Below, one piece after another: positions 17,101-25,295 of a DNA stretch of 49,979 bases. The translations under genes and the position numbers were made by a program. The DNA is from an uncultured Bacillota bacterium (GTDB lineage Bacteria; Bacillota; Clostridia; Oscillospirales; Oscillospiraceae). Below the pieces are notes generated by a model. The model worked only from the letters and a program-made list of their open reading frames with translations, searched no databases and was not told the DNA's origin. Position 1 is the stretch's first letter, and the number at the start of each line of letters is the position of its first letter. The stretch lies in NCBI GenBank assembly GCA_947573385.1, contig CANPFP010000005.1, positions 1-49,979 of the forward strand. Direction: 5' to 3'.

Positions 17101-17572
17101 GATCCAAGGTTACATCGATAAGGCAAACAGTATGCTGCCCCAAGTGAAAGCCGCATACCAAGACCTTGCCCGCGCCGCGTCCAACGCACTGGGAACGCCC
17201 TCCTACAGCAACAGCGCGTATGCCGCTAACAGCAGCGTGCCCATGTACGCCAGCGGCACCGAGAATGCGGCCCCCGGCCTTGCCCTGGTGGGCGAGGAGG
17301 GGCCAGAGCTGGTCTATTTCAACGGTGGGGAGAAGGTGCTGAACGCGACCCGGACGGCCTCCCTTCAGAGCAATGCCGTACCCGCCGCGTCCGCTATGCT
17401 GGCGCCGCAGACCGGGGGCTCCATGGCTCCCGTGTCGGTGACCTTCCAGATCGGTGGCAGCGCCACCCCGGAGGTAGTTCAAGACCTGCACGGGTTTGCA
17501 GATGAAATCGTGGGTCGCGTTATGGATGCCCTGGAGGACGCCGGCGTGGACGCGCAGAGGAGGGCCTACTGA
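14099..17572 (+). CDS. Tail tape measure protein
   Basis: The 1157-residue protein starts with a long coiled coil (residues 1-160). The TIGR01760-like tape-measure core follows (about 200-480), including FEEAMSTVEALSQANAQEMAALTAEAKDLGATTKFTAKQSADAM and SSNTNVSIMGETFKMSAS. Hydrophobic segments at about 515-585 (GIMAGVGAVGAGVAVLTGVVAVT and following) are the expected membrane-inserting region. A second Glu/Ala-rich coil follows. The C-terminus has the common GLALVGEEGPELVYFNGGEKVLNA segment. It sets tail length and may be ejected first. The start overlaps the gpE' frame by 11 bases. Confidence 0.93.
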   Translation: MASKREFEMLFALNARMNGGFSGTFSKAQAEFSRLGKEIQSLHKVQGDIASYQKQQSAIENTRSKLESLQKQHDLLQKEISETTGSTSGLEREKVKLEERIKNTEAALERQSQKLETTGAKLKEAGVDTSNLAQKDAELTAKIKELENQQDKAADSAASFGEKASQGVMAVGNALAAAGIAAALKEVADAFMECVGIAADFEEAMSTVEALSQANAQEMAALTAEAKDLGATTKFTAKQSADAMGYMAMAGWDATDMLQGMDGVLNLAAASGEDLAMVSDIVTDSLSAFGLTAKDTAHFSDVLAAAATSSNTNVSIMGETFKMSASVAGALGYSIEDVAVAMGLMANSGVKGSIAGTALRNTFNGLLEGVTLTGAAFGEYEYSAIKADGTMKDFGSTIDELRVYFDQMTEAERVNNAQAIAGQRGYNGLLAILNATDADYASLTNSINNCTGAAQRMADVKLDNLNGQLTLMDSAWDALKTTIGEEFNPELRALAEIGTDVLGGINGFVQEHPALVKGIMAGVGAVGAGVAVLTGVVAVTKVLISLMGTLSATIPGVNIIMGVTAAVAGVVGVVTALATAANAGVPSVKELTEAARDMKDAMDEAGTTYEETATQTMATAEVANLYIDKLEEIEAATGGAVEGNQEYHNILALLTRTVPELADSIDLTTDSIEGGTAALREQTEAWKKNAETQAYQEYINSLYDQYGEVMAESAENSIKLTQAQIKLETAEKNRDAALERMNELSQEAYENGTYLTQEYYDLENALYGYNDEIYTAEREIKNLNKAIDADAEAVAAAEAEIESAEEAVAQLTGATEEQTEAEAAAAAQTEELNAVIGDTAEQVAALVESYNEAYAAALDSISGQYALWDEAADVVATSAGSINNALESQITYWQDYNSNLQSLTERSADIEGLSDVIASFADGSEDSVNAVAGMANATDEELATMVANWKALQEEQEAAAGSVAELKTDFTETMDELQTELAADIEAMDFGDEAAEAARATIQGYIDKANSMLPQVKAAYQDLARAASNALGTPSYSNSAYAANSSVPMYASGTENAAPGLALVGEEGPELVYFNGGEKVLNATRTASLQSNAVPAASAMLAPQTGGSMAPVSVTFQIGGSATPEVVQDLHGFADEIVGRVMDALEDAGVDAQRRAY

Positions 17573-17787
17573 TGGCAAAGACCTATACCACCGTCCAGGG
17601 GGATATGTGGGACAGCATCGCCTATGCCCAGCTGGGGAGCACCGACCACACCGACAAGCTGATGAACGCCAACCTTCAGTATCGGAAGTATTACATCTTC
17701 CCCGCCGGGATCGTCCTGACCCTGCCAGAGGTCAAGGAGAGCGTCAGCAGTTCGCTGCCGCCCTGGAAGAAGGTGGGGTATGAGTAA
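17572..17787 (+). CDS. Tail protein X (P2 gpX-like, LysM-type fold)
   Basis: The 71-residue protein [22 protein letters not shown]...[14 protein letters not shown] matches the P2 gpX family, which resembles a LysM module. It joins tape measure end and baseplate hub. Start and preceding stop share a base (TGATG), and its end overlaps the gpD-like gene by eight bases. Confidence 0.85.
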   Translation: MAKTYTTVQGDMWDSIAYAQLGSTDHTDKLMNANLQYRKYYIFPAGIVLTLPEVKESVSSSLPPWKKVGYE

Positions 17788-19057
17788 TAAGAACAACGCC
17801 CGCCGCACCGCCGTGGAGGTCGCCTTTAACAAGACGGACATCTCTAAATCCATCGGCCCCTATTTGAAGTCCTTCTCCTATCTGGACAACGAGGAGGACG
17901 AAACCGATGAAATCCAAATCCAGGTACATGACCGGGATTCGGTCTGGAAAGAAAAGTGGCTGAACGACGCCATCGATGCGGCGTCCTCCACCTCGGCATC
18001 CTCGGAGTCGTCCGGGGGCGGTGAGACCGTCTACACGGTGGTGAAGGGGGACACGCTGTCGGGCATTGCCGCGAAATACGGTACCACCTATCAGGAGATC
18101 GCCAAGGCGAACGGCATCAAGAATCCAAACCTGATTTATCCCGGCCAGCAGTTCAAAATTCCGGGGACTGGCGGCGAGGACGGCGGGGCCAGCGTTTCGG
18201 CCTCCGAGGGCCTCAAGATGGACGCAGTGATCGTCCGGGAGAACTGGACGGGGGATGGCAGCGACGCGATCCTCCCCTGCGGGGAATTCGAATTGGACAG
18301 CGTGGCGGCCTCCGGGCCGCCCGATGTTATCAATATCAAGGGGACGTCGCTGCCGTTCACTGCCCAGGTGCGGCAGACCAAGAAGTCCAAAGCGTGGGAG
18401 AACTACACCCTGTCCGGTATCGCAAACGAGATCGCCGGGGCCAACGGCATGGTCTGTATGTACGAATCGGCGTCAGACCCGTTCTACTCCCGTGTGGAGC
18501 AGCTGAAGACCAGCGACATTCAGTTTCTGGAAACGCTGTGCCACAACGCGGGGATCTCGCTGAAGGCCACGAACCGCATTCTGGTTCTCTTTGACCAGGC
18601 GGCCTACGAGTCCAAGTCGGCGGTCTTCACCATCAAGCGGGGCGGCAGCGCCTACACCAAGCACAAGTTGAACGTGGGGACGGCGGACACGCAGTATTCC
18701 TCCTGCCGTGTCAGCTATGTGGATTCCTCCGGGAAGTGCATCGAGGGCGTTGCCAAGGTGGAGGACTACAAGGCGGACGCCAAGAACAACCAGCAGCTTG
18801 AGATCACAGCAAAGGTGGCTGACAAGGCCGAGGCCAAGGCCCTGGCTGAGAAGTTCCTGCGGAAACACAACCGCTATGCAAAGACCGCCACCTTCACCAT
18901 GCCCGGAAACCCTGACCTCGTGGCCGGCGTCACCGTGATGCTGGAGGGCTGGGGCGGCTGGGACGGCAAGTACATCATCACCCAGGCAAAGCATACCGTG
19001 GACGGCTCCGGGTACACGGTGCAAATCAAACTTCGGAGAGTATTGGAGGGGTACTGA
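17780..19057 (+). CDS. Baseplate hub protein gpD-like with inserted LysM
   Basis: The 425-residue protein belongs to the late control gene D family, which forms the trimeric tail hub/spike base. Residues 1-60 carry the N-terminal part ([34 protein letters not shown]). After a Ser/Gly linker a complete LysM module sits at about 78-125 ([19 protein letters not shown]...[11 protein letters not shown]). The D-fold then resumes to the C-terminus ([24 protein letters not shown]). P2 gpD itself lacks this LysM; PBSX-type tails have LysM proteins instead. The module could hold the hub to peptidoglycan. Overlaps both neighbours. Confidence 0.88.
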   Translation: MSNKNNARRTAVEVAFNKTDISKSIGPYLKSFSYLDNEEDETDEIQIQVHDRDSVWKEKWLNDAIDAASSTSASSESSGGGETVYTVVKGDTLSGIAAKYGTTYQEIAKANGIKNPNLIYPGQQFKIPGTGGEDGGASVSASEGLKMDAVIVRENWTGDGSDAILPCGEFELDSVAASGPPDVINIKGTSLPFTAQVRQTKKSKAWENYTLSGIANEIAGANGMVCMYESASDPFYSRVEQLKTSDIQFLETLCHNAGISLKATNRILVLFDQAAYESKSAVFTIKRGGSAYTKHKLNVGTADTQYSSCRVSYVDSSGKCIEGVAKVEDYKADAKNNQQLEITAKVADKAEAKALAEKFLRKHNRYAKTATFTMPGNPDLVAGVTVMLEGWGGWDGKYIITQAKHTVDGSGYTVQIKLRRVLEGY

Positions 19058-19425
19058 TGACGCGGGAAATGGAAACCGTGCTGGAGAACCTGGTGCGGAT
19101 CGGCACCGTCACTTGGACCGATCCCGTCAAGCGGGTGGCCCGTGTGAAGTTCAAGGACATGGATCTCCCCTCCGCACCGCTGCCCGTCCTGGCAAACCGG
19201 CCCTACATCCCGGACTATGACGTTCCCCAGCGGACGGAGTACAAGGGCGGCGGCAGCGGCGATCCCGCCTATGAGTCGCACGCCCACTCGCTTATCATCA
19301 AGCCCTGGATGCCCAAGGTCAATGCGACCGTCCTCTGCCTGTACCTCCCTGTTTGGAACGGGGACGGATACATCCTGGGGGAGATCGGGACGCTGACCGA
19401 GCTGAAACAGTGGGCGGATCAGTAG
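19057..19425 (+). CDS. Baseplate spike protein, gpV/gp45-like
   Basis: The 122-residue protein contains RIGTVTWTDPVKRVARVKFKD, the OB-fold start of phage baseplate assembly protein V, and LIIKPWMPKVNATVLCLYLPVWNGDGYILGEI, its conserved second half. Unlike P2 gpV it lacks a long beta-helix needle after the OB fold, so the spike tip may be short or supplied by another protein. Its first base is the last base of the gpD-like stop codon. Confidence 0.8.
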   Translation: MTREMETVLENLVRIGTVTWTDPVKRVARVKFKDMDLPSAPLPVLANRPYIPDYDVPQRTEYKGGGSGDPAYESHAHSLIIKPWMPKVNATVLCLYLPVWNGDGYILGEIGTLTELKQWADQ

Positions 19426-19440
19426 GAAGGAGGCGGCAGA

Positions 19441-19842
19441 ATGGCAGTGATCGGCTGTCTGGGCGACATCATCTTCGAGGTGTCCGAGGCCACTGTGCGG
19501 ACGCTGGACAACATGGTGTGGTCTGGCTCCGCCCGGTATGCCGTCCACGAGCGGCATCTCACCCACGCCCTCACAGAGTTTACCGGGCTGGACCCGGACA
19601 AGATCACCTTCGACATCACCCTGACCTCGGAGCTGGGGGTTGACCCCATCACGGAGGTGGTGAAGATCTGGAACATCGAGCGCAGCGGACAGGCCGTCCC
19701 CCTGACCATCGGCACCAAGGGCTACGGCAAGTACCGCTGGAACATCACGAAACACGAGATGAAGATGACAGCGCACTACGGGAACGGCGACATACGCACC
19801 GCCACCATCTCGGTCAGCCTGCAGGAGTATTTGAGGGGGTAG
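19441..19842 (+). CDS. Tail protein U-like (P2 gpU family)
   Basis: The 133-residue protein has the features of P2 gpU: IGCLGDIIFEVSEATVRTLDNMVWSGSARYAVHERH, then PLTIGTKGYGKYRWNI and a C-terminal SVSLQEYL. GpU-type proteins are tail completion/baseplate-associated components. A strong AAGGAGG lies seven bases before the ATG. Confidence 0.85.
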   Translation: MAVIGCLGDIIFEVSEATVRTLDNMVWSGSARYAVHERHLTHALTEFTGLDPDKITFDITLTSELGVDPITEVVKIWNIERSGQAVPLTIGTKGYGKYRWNITKHEMKMTAHYGNGDIRTATISVSLQEYLRG

Positions 19843-19847
19843 AGCCA

Positions 19848-20168
19848 ATGAGTTACACGGTTTCCGCGACCGATCTGAAGAAGATTCAGTTCAACGAGGA
19901 GGACACGGTAAACGCCGTGCTCCAGAACATCGCGGTCATCCTCTCCACCCCGATGGGCACCGTTCCCCTGTACCGGGACTTCGGCCTGGACTGGTCTTTC
20001 CTGGACAAGCCCACCCCCGTGGCAAAGGTGCTGATGGTGGCCCCGGTGCGGGAGGCTATCCAGCGGTGGGAGCCGAGGGCCACCGTGCTGGACGTTTCCT
20101 TTTCGGAGGACCCGGCCCAGCCGGGGGTGCTGATTCCAAGAGTGGAGGTGGAAATCAACCTTGAGTAG
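19848..20168 (+). CDS. Baseplate wedge protein gpW / gp25-like
   Basis: The 106-residue protein has the gp25/gpW lysozyme-related fold: NAVLQNIAVILSTPMGTVPLYRDFGLDWSFLD and VREAIQRWEPRATVLDVSF with the conserved E-P-R segment. It starts sheath assembly at the baseplate. The gpJ-like gene begins inside its last codons (20161) in another frame. Confidence 0.9.
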   Translation: MSYTVSATDLKKIQFNEEDTVNAVLQNIAVILSTPMGTVPLYRDFGLDWSFLDKPTPVAKVLMVAPVREAIQRWEPRATVLDVSFSEDPAQPGVLIPRVEVEINLE

Positions 20169-21297
20169 AAACACAGAGCATCAATTCATCCCGACCGATA
20201 CCGGGCAGGTGGTGGCCCTCCTGACGGCGCTCTATGAGGAGATCACTAAGACTACCGTCCAGCCCGCCAGCCCGGAACGCCTGTTTATTCAGTACATGGC
20301 CAACATCATCATCCAGGAACGGGCGCTGAACAACTACACCGGCAACCAGAATGTCCCCAGCCGCGCCGAGGGGGAGAACCTGGACGCATTGGCGGAGCTG
20401 ACGCATATCGGCTCCCGGCCGGATGCAAAGGCCGCCGCCTGCAAGGTGCGGTTCTCCATCTCCGAGGCCCAGGACACGGCGATCCTGATTCGCGCCGGGA
20501 CGCGGGTGACAGACGCCAAGAATACGCTTATCTGGGAGACGGAGGACGACGCATACATCCCAATTGGGGAGACCTCCATAGAGCTTGTTGTCCGCTGCCA
20601 GACCCCCGGTGTGGTGGGCAACGGCTATGCCGCCGGCCAGATCAGCACGCTGGTGGATGTGTACGACTACTATTCGGAATGCGTCAGCACCACAGAAACG
20701 GACGGCGGCTCCAATGTGCCGGACGATGATGAATACTACGAGCTGATGCGGGCCAGCATGGATAGCTACAGCTGTGCCGGGGCCAGAGGGGGCTACATCT
20801 TTTTCGCCAAACAGGTGAGTACCGAAATTGCGGACGTGATCGCCAACTCCCCGACCCCCGGCGTGGTAAAGCTCTATGTGCTGATGGAGGACGGGACGCT
20901 GGCCACGGAGGAGGTCAAGCGGGAGGTGCTGGCCGCCTGCAGTGCCGACGAGGTGCGCCCCCTCACCGACCAGGTGTTTGTGGAGGATGCGGAGGTCGTG
21001 TCCTATGATGTGGCCTTCACCTACTACACCCAGACCGGGAGCACAGGGAGCGCGGCAGACATCGCGGCGGCGGTGCAGATGGCGGTGGACGAATTCAATA
21101 CTTGGCAGCAGGCCAAGCTGGGCCGGGACATCAATCCCTCGCGCCTGATCAATATGCTGATGCAGACAGGGATCAAGCGGGTGGATCTGACAGCCCCGGC
21201 CTTCACCGTCCTCCGGGATGGCGGCGACAAGACCGTGCCGCAGGTAGCGGCCCTGGGAACCGTCACCATCACGAACGGGGGCTATGAGGATGAATAA
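20161..21297 (+). CDS. Baseplate assembly protein J-like
   Basis: The 378-residue length and content match the P2 gpJ/Mu gp47 family of wedge proteins: PASPERLFIQYMANIIIQERALNNYTGNQN, then GENLDALAELTHIGSRP and PGVVGNGYAAGQISTLVD. The start is TTG 20161, overlapping the gpW-like gene by eight bases, so translation is coupled. The C-terminus overlaps the gpI-like gene by 14 bases. It forms the ring that holds the hub and fibres. Confidence 0.9.
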   Translation: MSRNTEHQFIPTDTGQVVALLTALYEEITKTTVQPASPERLFIQYMANIIIQERALNNYTGNQNVPSRAEGENLDALAELTHIGSRPDAKAAACKVRFSISEAQDTAILIRAGTRVTDAKNTLIWETEDDAYIPIGETSIELVVRCQTPGVVGNGYAAGQISTLVDVYDYYSECVSTTETDGGSNVPDDDEYYELMRASMDSYSCAGARGGYIFFAKQVSTEIADVIANSPTPGVVKLYVLMEDGTLATEEVKREVLAACSADEVRPLTDQVFVEDAEVVSYDVAFTYYTQTGSTGSAADIAAAVQMAVDEFNTWQQAKLGRDINPSRLINMLMQTGIKRVDLTAPAFTVLRDGGDKTVPQVAALGTVTITNGGYEDE

Positions 21298-22342
21298 GCA
21301 CGGCATCACCAAGGAGAACCTGGTGGAAACCCTGCCCCCGGCACTGCGGACCGACCCGTCCGTGGTGGCTCTGGCCGAGGCCCTTGCCGATGTGCTGGTG
21401 GCCCGCCTGCCGGAAATTGACCGGCTGCTCCTTTACCCGGCAATCGACACGCTGGACGAGCCGCTCCTGGACATCCTGGCCTACGACTACAAGGTTGATT
21501 GGTGGGACCCGGAATACACCCTGGAGGAAAAACGGCGGACGCTGAAGGACAGCTGGCGCGTCCATAAGCTGCTGGGCACCAAGGCCGCCGTGGTCATGGC
21601 CATCTCGGCGATTTATCCCCACACAAAGGTGTTGGAGTGGTTCGAGTACGGCGGAGAGCCATACCACTTCAGACTGGACATCAACATTACCAACGACAGC
21701 ATCGACTCCGTCAAGCAGCGCCGGGTGCTGGAGCGGCTCAATTTCTATAAGAGCCTGCGCTCCCACAATGACGGGGTGACCTACTTCGTGGAGGCCGAGC
21801 CAGCCGTGGCCAAGGCCGCGTCCGGGGTTTCGGGCCTGACGGAAAGCGTCCACGTTCCGCTCGTTGTGCCGGTCCCCATCATCAAGCCCACGGCAAGCGT
21901 CCGTGTGGGCGCTGTGACGGGCCTGTGGGAGAGCGTGACGGCGAGGCTGGAACTTCCCACCCCTGTCATCCAGCGCAAGGCTGCGGCCCGTGTAGGGGCC
22001 GTGACGGGGCTCTGCGAGGCTTTCTCCGCTGGCGTGGATCTGTCCACCCCGGCCATCCGAAGGGCCGCTATTGCCCGTCTGGGGGCCACGGCTGGGATGC
22101 TGGAGGAGTTCGGGGCAACTGTCGTGCTGCCGGACGGAGCGCCGGTGCGGAGCACGGCGCGGATTCGGGCGGCTGTGGCCGGGGCATGGCAGGAGTGCTA
22201 TGTGGTCAAGGCCGTCCCCCTCATGGATGAGGTGTTAACTGCCGCCGCGCAGGCCCGCGCGAGAGGCGTGGTGGCGTCAACGCAAGAAACAGCAGAGACC
22301 CATATCAACTTACAGGAGGTAGACTATGGCGGAACAGAGTAA
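21284..22342 (+). CDS. Tail protein I-like with C-terminal repeats
   Basis: Residues 1 to about 165 match P2 gpI: LLLYPAIDTLDEPLLDILAYDYKVDWWDPEYTLEEKR and VHKLLGTKAAVVMAI. The family normally ends soon after this (gpI is about 170-200 residues). Here about 150 extra residues (about 172-320) consist of five diverged repeats of about 30 residues, each with an R-V/L-G-A-x-x-G-L/M-x-E core. They probably form extra strands that reach to the fibre. ATG 21284 is used; ATG 21290 is possible. The end overlaps the fibre gene by 17 bases. Confidence 0.82.
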   Translation: MRMNKHGITKENLVETLPPALRTDPSVVALAEALADVLVARLPEIDRLLLYPAIDTLDEPLLDILAYDYKVDWWDPEYTLEEKRRTLKDSWRVHKLLGTKAAVVMAISAIYPHTKVLEWFEYGGEPYHFRLDINITNDSIDSVKQRRVLERLNFYKSLRSHNDGVTYFVEAEPAVAKAASGVSGLTESVHVPLVVPVPIIKPTASVRVGAVTGLWESVTARLELPTPVIQRKAAARVGAVTGLCEAFSAGVDLSTPAIRRAAIARLGATAGMLEEFGATVVLPDGAPVRSTARIRAAVAGAWQECYVVKAVPLMDEVLTAAAQARARGVVASTQETAETHINLQEVDYGGTE

Positions 22343-25100
22343 CATCGCGCGCTGGTCTAAAACGGCGGTGACGGATGTCGGTACCAGCCTGCTGACCGAG
22401 TTTGCGGCGGGACGGCTCCTGACCATCACCAGCGCATTCGGCTCTGTCAGCGACCCTGGGGATAACCTGGTGGAGCTGACGGAACTGCCTGATGGCCGGG
22501 AGCACCCGCTGACCATCGAGAGCGTGACCAGGACGGATGAGGGTGTGACCGTGTGCATCCAGGTCACGAGCCTGGGCAACCCGGAGCCCTACAAGCTGGA
22601 ACGGATCGGCATCTTCGCCGCAGCCGGCGGCGATGGGGAAGTGGCGGGAGCCATGGGCCGCGACAAGCTGCTCATGGTCATTGAGGACGTAGAGGACGAG
22701 AACGGCAGCAAGGGCGTGACCGTGCCGGCGGAGACCGACCAGCTTTACACCTTCAAGCTGTACGCCGTCCTGACCGTCACCAACAAGGAGCGGCTGGAGG
22801 TCAGCGTGTCCAGCGCGGGGATCGCCACCATGGGCGCCATCGAGGACGCCATGAAGAAACACGAGGCCGACCCCAATGCCCACCCTGCGCTGGCCGGGAA
22901 GTCCGTGGAGACGCACAACAATGACCCGGAGGCTCACCCCGGCCTGACGGCCCGGATGCTGGCCGCTGAGATGGCTATGAACGGCAGCAAGACGATTCTT
23001 GCCTCGGAGGGCGATCCCACCACTGCGACGGAGGGCAAGAAGGGCCAGCACTACATCAATCTGAAGACCGGGACGGAATGGGAATGCACCGGTGTGACCG
23101 AGGCCGGGTACATTTGGAGCATGGTGGACTACAACAGCGAAAATTATAAGTCCATGCGGGACATTCTTTCGGAGACGGCGGAAACCGCAAAGCAGGCAAA
23201 GGACGTGGCGGACGGCGCGGCCCAGGCTATCGCGGCCGTTCAGAACACCATTTCCGTGATCCCCTCTCAGTCCGGGAGCCTGACCTACAACAAGGGGCCG
23301 CAGAAGCCCAGCTGGAACAACCTCGCGCTGGAGATGATGGATATCACCTATGGCGAGGACCGGGTGGCGGCGGCTGACTTCCAGGGCGAGACGGACGCGG
23401 GGACGTACAAAGCCTATGTGACGCCCAAGGAGAAATACACCTGGGGCGACAAGTCCAAGGATGAGAAGGAAATCCCGTGGACGATCCAGCGGGCCACCAT
23501 CACCGCAACGCCCAGCACCAGCAGCTCCCTCGCTTACACCGGGGAGGAGCAGGTTCCTGTATGGGACAACTTCGACCCGGAGCAGCTGACCAAGACGGAG
23601 ACGGCGCAGGTCAGCGCGGGACAGCACTCCACTTCCTTTGCGCCCAAACCGAACTACCAGTGGGCCGGAGGTGACACCTCCCCCAGAGCGGTGCAGTGGA
23701 CGATCAGCAAGGCCGCGAACACCTTCGCCATCACCCCCAGTACGGCCCAGGAGATCCATGTGGGCGATACCGCGGTGATCCAGGTAGCGTCCAACAGTGA
23801 CGCCATCATCACGGCGGAGTCCAGCAATACGGCCTATGCCTCTGTGTCTGTGGATGCGGATAAGAAGACCGTGACCATCCGGGGCACCGGCGAAGGCACG
23901 GCCATCATCACCATCTCCAGCAAGGGGAGCACCAACTATGCCGACGCCAGCGCCACCCTCAATGTGGCCGTGAGCCGGAAGACGCCTACCCTGTCCGCCA
24001 GCCCTTCGGGGAACCAGACGCTGTCCATCGGTGCCAGCAAGCAGATCGCCGTGACCACGGACAGCGATGGGGCTGTGTCTGTCAGCTCCAGCGCTCCCGG
24101 TGTGGCCACCGCTGCGGCCAGCGGGAAGAACGTGACCGTATCTGGCGCATCCGCCGGCAATGCTGTGGTTACGATCTCCGTGAAACAGACGGCGAAGTAT
24201 AATGCGGCCAGCATCACGCTGAACTTCACCGTGAGCAAGCCCACGGTCGCCAACTCCTCCTGGGATGACATCAAGGCCATTTCCGATGCGGGGACAGCAG
24301 CCAGCTACTTCGCCCCCGGTGACACCAAGAGCATCACGCTCAACGGCACAGTAGGGACGCTGGCGCTGAATAACCTGGCCATTGATGCCTTCATCCTGGG
24401 CATCAACCACAACGCCTCCAGGGAGGGCAACAACCGCATTCACTGGGCGATTGGCAAGATTAGTGGCGTCCAGGTTGCTTTGTGTGACAGCAACTACAAT
24501 AGCAGTTACACGGATGGCCGGAAGGGGTTCAATATGAACCACTGGGGCAATTGCAACTACGGCGGCTGGAAGGGCTGTGATCTCCGCTATGACATTCTGG
24601 GCAGCACCAATAGGGCGCCGAGTGGGTATGGAAAGGCGGCGGCGTCCGGTCGGGCAGGATATGATCCATCCGGCTATGATATCGTGAACAGCCCTGTGGC
24701 CAACACGCTGATGGCCGCTTTGCCTGCGGCGCTCCGCAAGGTGATGAAGACCGTGACGAAATACACTGACAACGTGGCGGGTAATACTGGGGATACTCAA
24801 AGCAATATTACATCTTCGGTCGACTACCTTTTCCTGTTGGCGGAGTTTGAGGTGTATGGTGGAACCAGAACCTACGCCAATAACTATGAGAGGAATTACC
24901 TGGCACAGTATGACTACTTCAAAGCCGGTAACAGCAAGCAGGTGTTTAAACACGACGCACGGACTACGGCTGTGTGGGGCCCTCTCCGCTCTCCTGGTTG
25001 CGGTAGCGGCAATTACTTCTCGGCGCTGGGCTCCGGCGGCTCTGTCGCCGGTTGCAGTGCCTACTATTGCGGGGGGCTGCTGGCCGGCTTTTCTACCTAA
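22326..25100 (+). CDS. Tail fibre and DGR target: Ig-like repeats plus DUF6273/lectin-fold tip
   Basis: The 924-residue protein starts with a tail-fibre base domain (residues 1-160; IARWSKTAVTDVGTSLLTEFAAGRLLTITSA). Short HPAL/HPGL motifs follow near 178-205. Four Ig-like segments cover about 305-635 (two start SQSGSLTYNKG and TSSSLAYTGEE, then two BIG-type). From about 638 a DUF6273-type C-type-lectin-like domain begins (WDDIKAISDAG...LNGTVGTLALNNLAI...FILGINHN). The last 43 residues are the variable repeat, starting AVWGPLRSP. This is the receptor-binding tip, with residues 891-897 and 908-914 diversified by the adjoining retroelement. Confidence 0.9.
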   Translation: MAEQSNIARWSKTAVTDVGTSLLTEFAAGRLLTITSAFGSVSDPGDNLVELTELPDGREHPLTIESVTRTDEGVTVCIQVTSLGNPEPYKLERIGIFAAAGGDGEVAGAMGRDKLLMVIEDVEDENGSKGVTVPAETDQLYTFKLYAVLTVTNKERLEVSVSSAGIATMGAIEDAMKKHEADPNAHPALAGKSVETHNNDPEAHPGLTARMLAAEMAMNGSKTILASEGDPTTATEGKKGQHYINLKTGTEWECTGVTEAGYIWSMVDYNSENYKSMRDILSETAETAKQAKDVADGAAQAIAAVQNTISVIPSQSGSLTYNKGPQKPSWNNLALEMMDITYGEDRVAAADFQGETDAGTYKAYVTPKEKYTWGDKSKDEKEIPWTIQRATITATPSTSSSLAYTGEEQVPVWDNFDPEQLTKTETAQVSAGQHSTSFAPKPNYQWAGGDTSPRAVQWTISKAANTFAITPSTAQEIHVGDTAVIQVASNSDAIITAESSNTAYASVSVDADKKTVTIRGTGEGTAIITISSKGSTNYADASATLNVAVSRKTPTLSASPSGNQTLSIGASKQIAVTTDSDGAVSVSSSAPGVATAAASGKNVTVSGASAGNAVVTISVKQTAKYNAASITLNFTVSKPTVANSSWDDIKAISDAGTAASYFAPGDTKSITLNGTVGTLALNNLAIDAFILGINHNASREGNNRIHWAIGKISGVQVALCDSNYNSSYTDGRKGFNMNHWGNCNYGGWKGCDLRYDILGSTNRAPSGYGKAAASGRAGYDPSGYDIVNSPVANTLMAALPAALRKVMKTVTKYTDNVAGNTGDTQSNITSSVDYLFLLAEFEVYGGTRTYANNYERNYLAQYDYFKAGNSKQVFKHDARTTAVWGPLRSPGCGSGNYFSALGSGGSVAGCSAYYCGGLLAGFST
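24967..25092 (+). repeat. DGR variable repeat (VR)
   Basis: This 126-base segment aligns without gaps to 25805-25930. I count 19 differences, all at positions where the other copy has A: 13 A to G, 3 A to C, 3 A to T. The 100 non-A positions are all identical. The differences change residues 891-895, 897, 908-911, 913 and 914 of the fibre; one more is silent. Its 3' part has the G/C-only stretch expected for the initiation of mutagenic homing (about 25066-25087). Confidence 0.97.
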
Positions 25101-25127
25101 TCCTCCGCAGAGTATCCCACCCCCATC

Positions 25128-25147
25128 CCGCCCCCGCAAGGGGGCGG
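25128..25147 (+). promoter_or_regulatory. DGR target-site hairpin with GCAA tetraloop
   Basis: CCGCCCCC pairs perfectly with GGGGGCGG around a GCAA loop, 27 bases after the fibre stop. Known DGRs carry a DNA hairpin or cruciform of about this size with a four-base loop just after the variable repeat, which raises retrohoming efficiency. There is no T-run, which argues against a simple terminator. Confidence 0.75.
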
Positions 25148-25166
25148 CTCACCGGGGCAAATAAAA

Positions 25167-25184
25167 CCGGCCCGGCAGGGCCGG
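25167..25184 (+). terminator. Second hairpin after the fibre gene
   Basis: CCGGCCC pairs with GGGCCGG around GGCA, preceded by four A. No T-run follows on the plus strand; read leftward the four A become a short T-run. It may partly separate the late operon from the retroelement transcript. Confidence 0.45.
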
Positions 25185-25234
25185 AACATGGAGGGCGCGT
25201 AAGCGCCCGACGCGATTTTTGAAATTTTACCCCT

Positions 25235-25262
25235 TTGCCATTTGGAGCTTTTGTGTTATACT
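25235..25262 (+). promoter_or_regulatory. Sigma-A-type promoter for the DGR genes
   Basis: TTGCCA (25235-25240) and TATACT (25257-25262) are separated by 16 bases, in an AT-rich patch that stands out from its surroundings. The Avd-like gene starts 34 bases downstream. The retroelement can therefore be transcribed apart from the late operon, possibly during lysogeny. Confidence 0.7.
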
Positions 25263-25295
25263 GGCCCATATCCGAGTGACGAAAGAGGTAGAATT

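Noticed and set aside
14420..17578. Long minus-strand frame opposite the tape measure gene
   Set aside because: Same GC-bias shadow; the product has no sensible domain and the plus-strand tape measure is certain.
22305..25139. Long minus-strand frame opposite the DGR fibre gene
   Set aside because: GC-bias shadow; the plus-strand protein has Ig-like and lectin-fold domains and the DGR variable repeat in frame.
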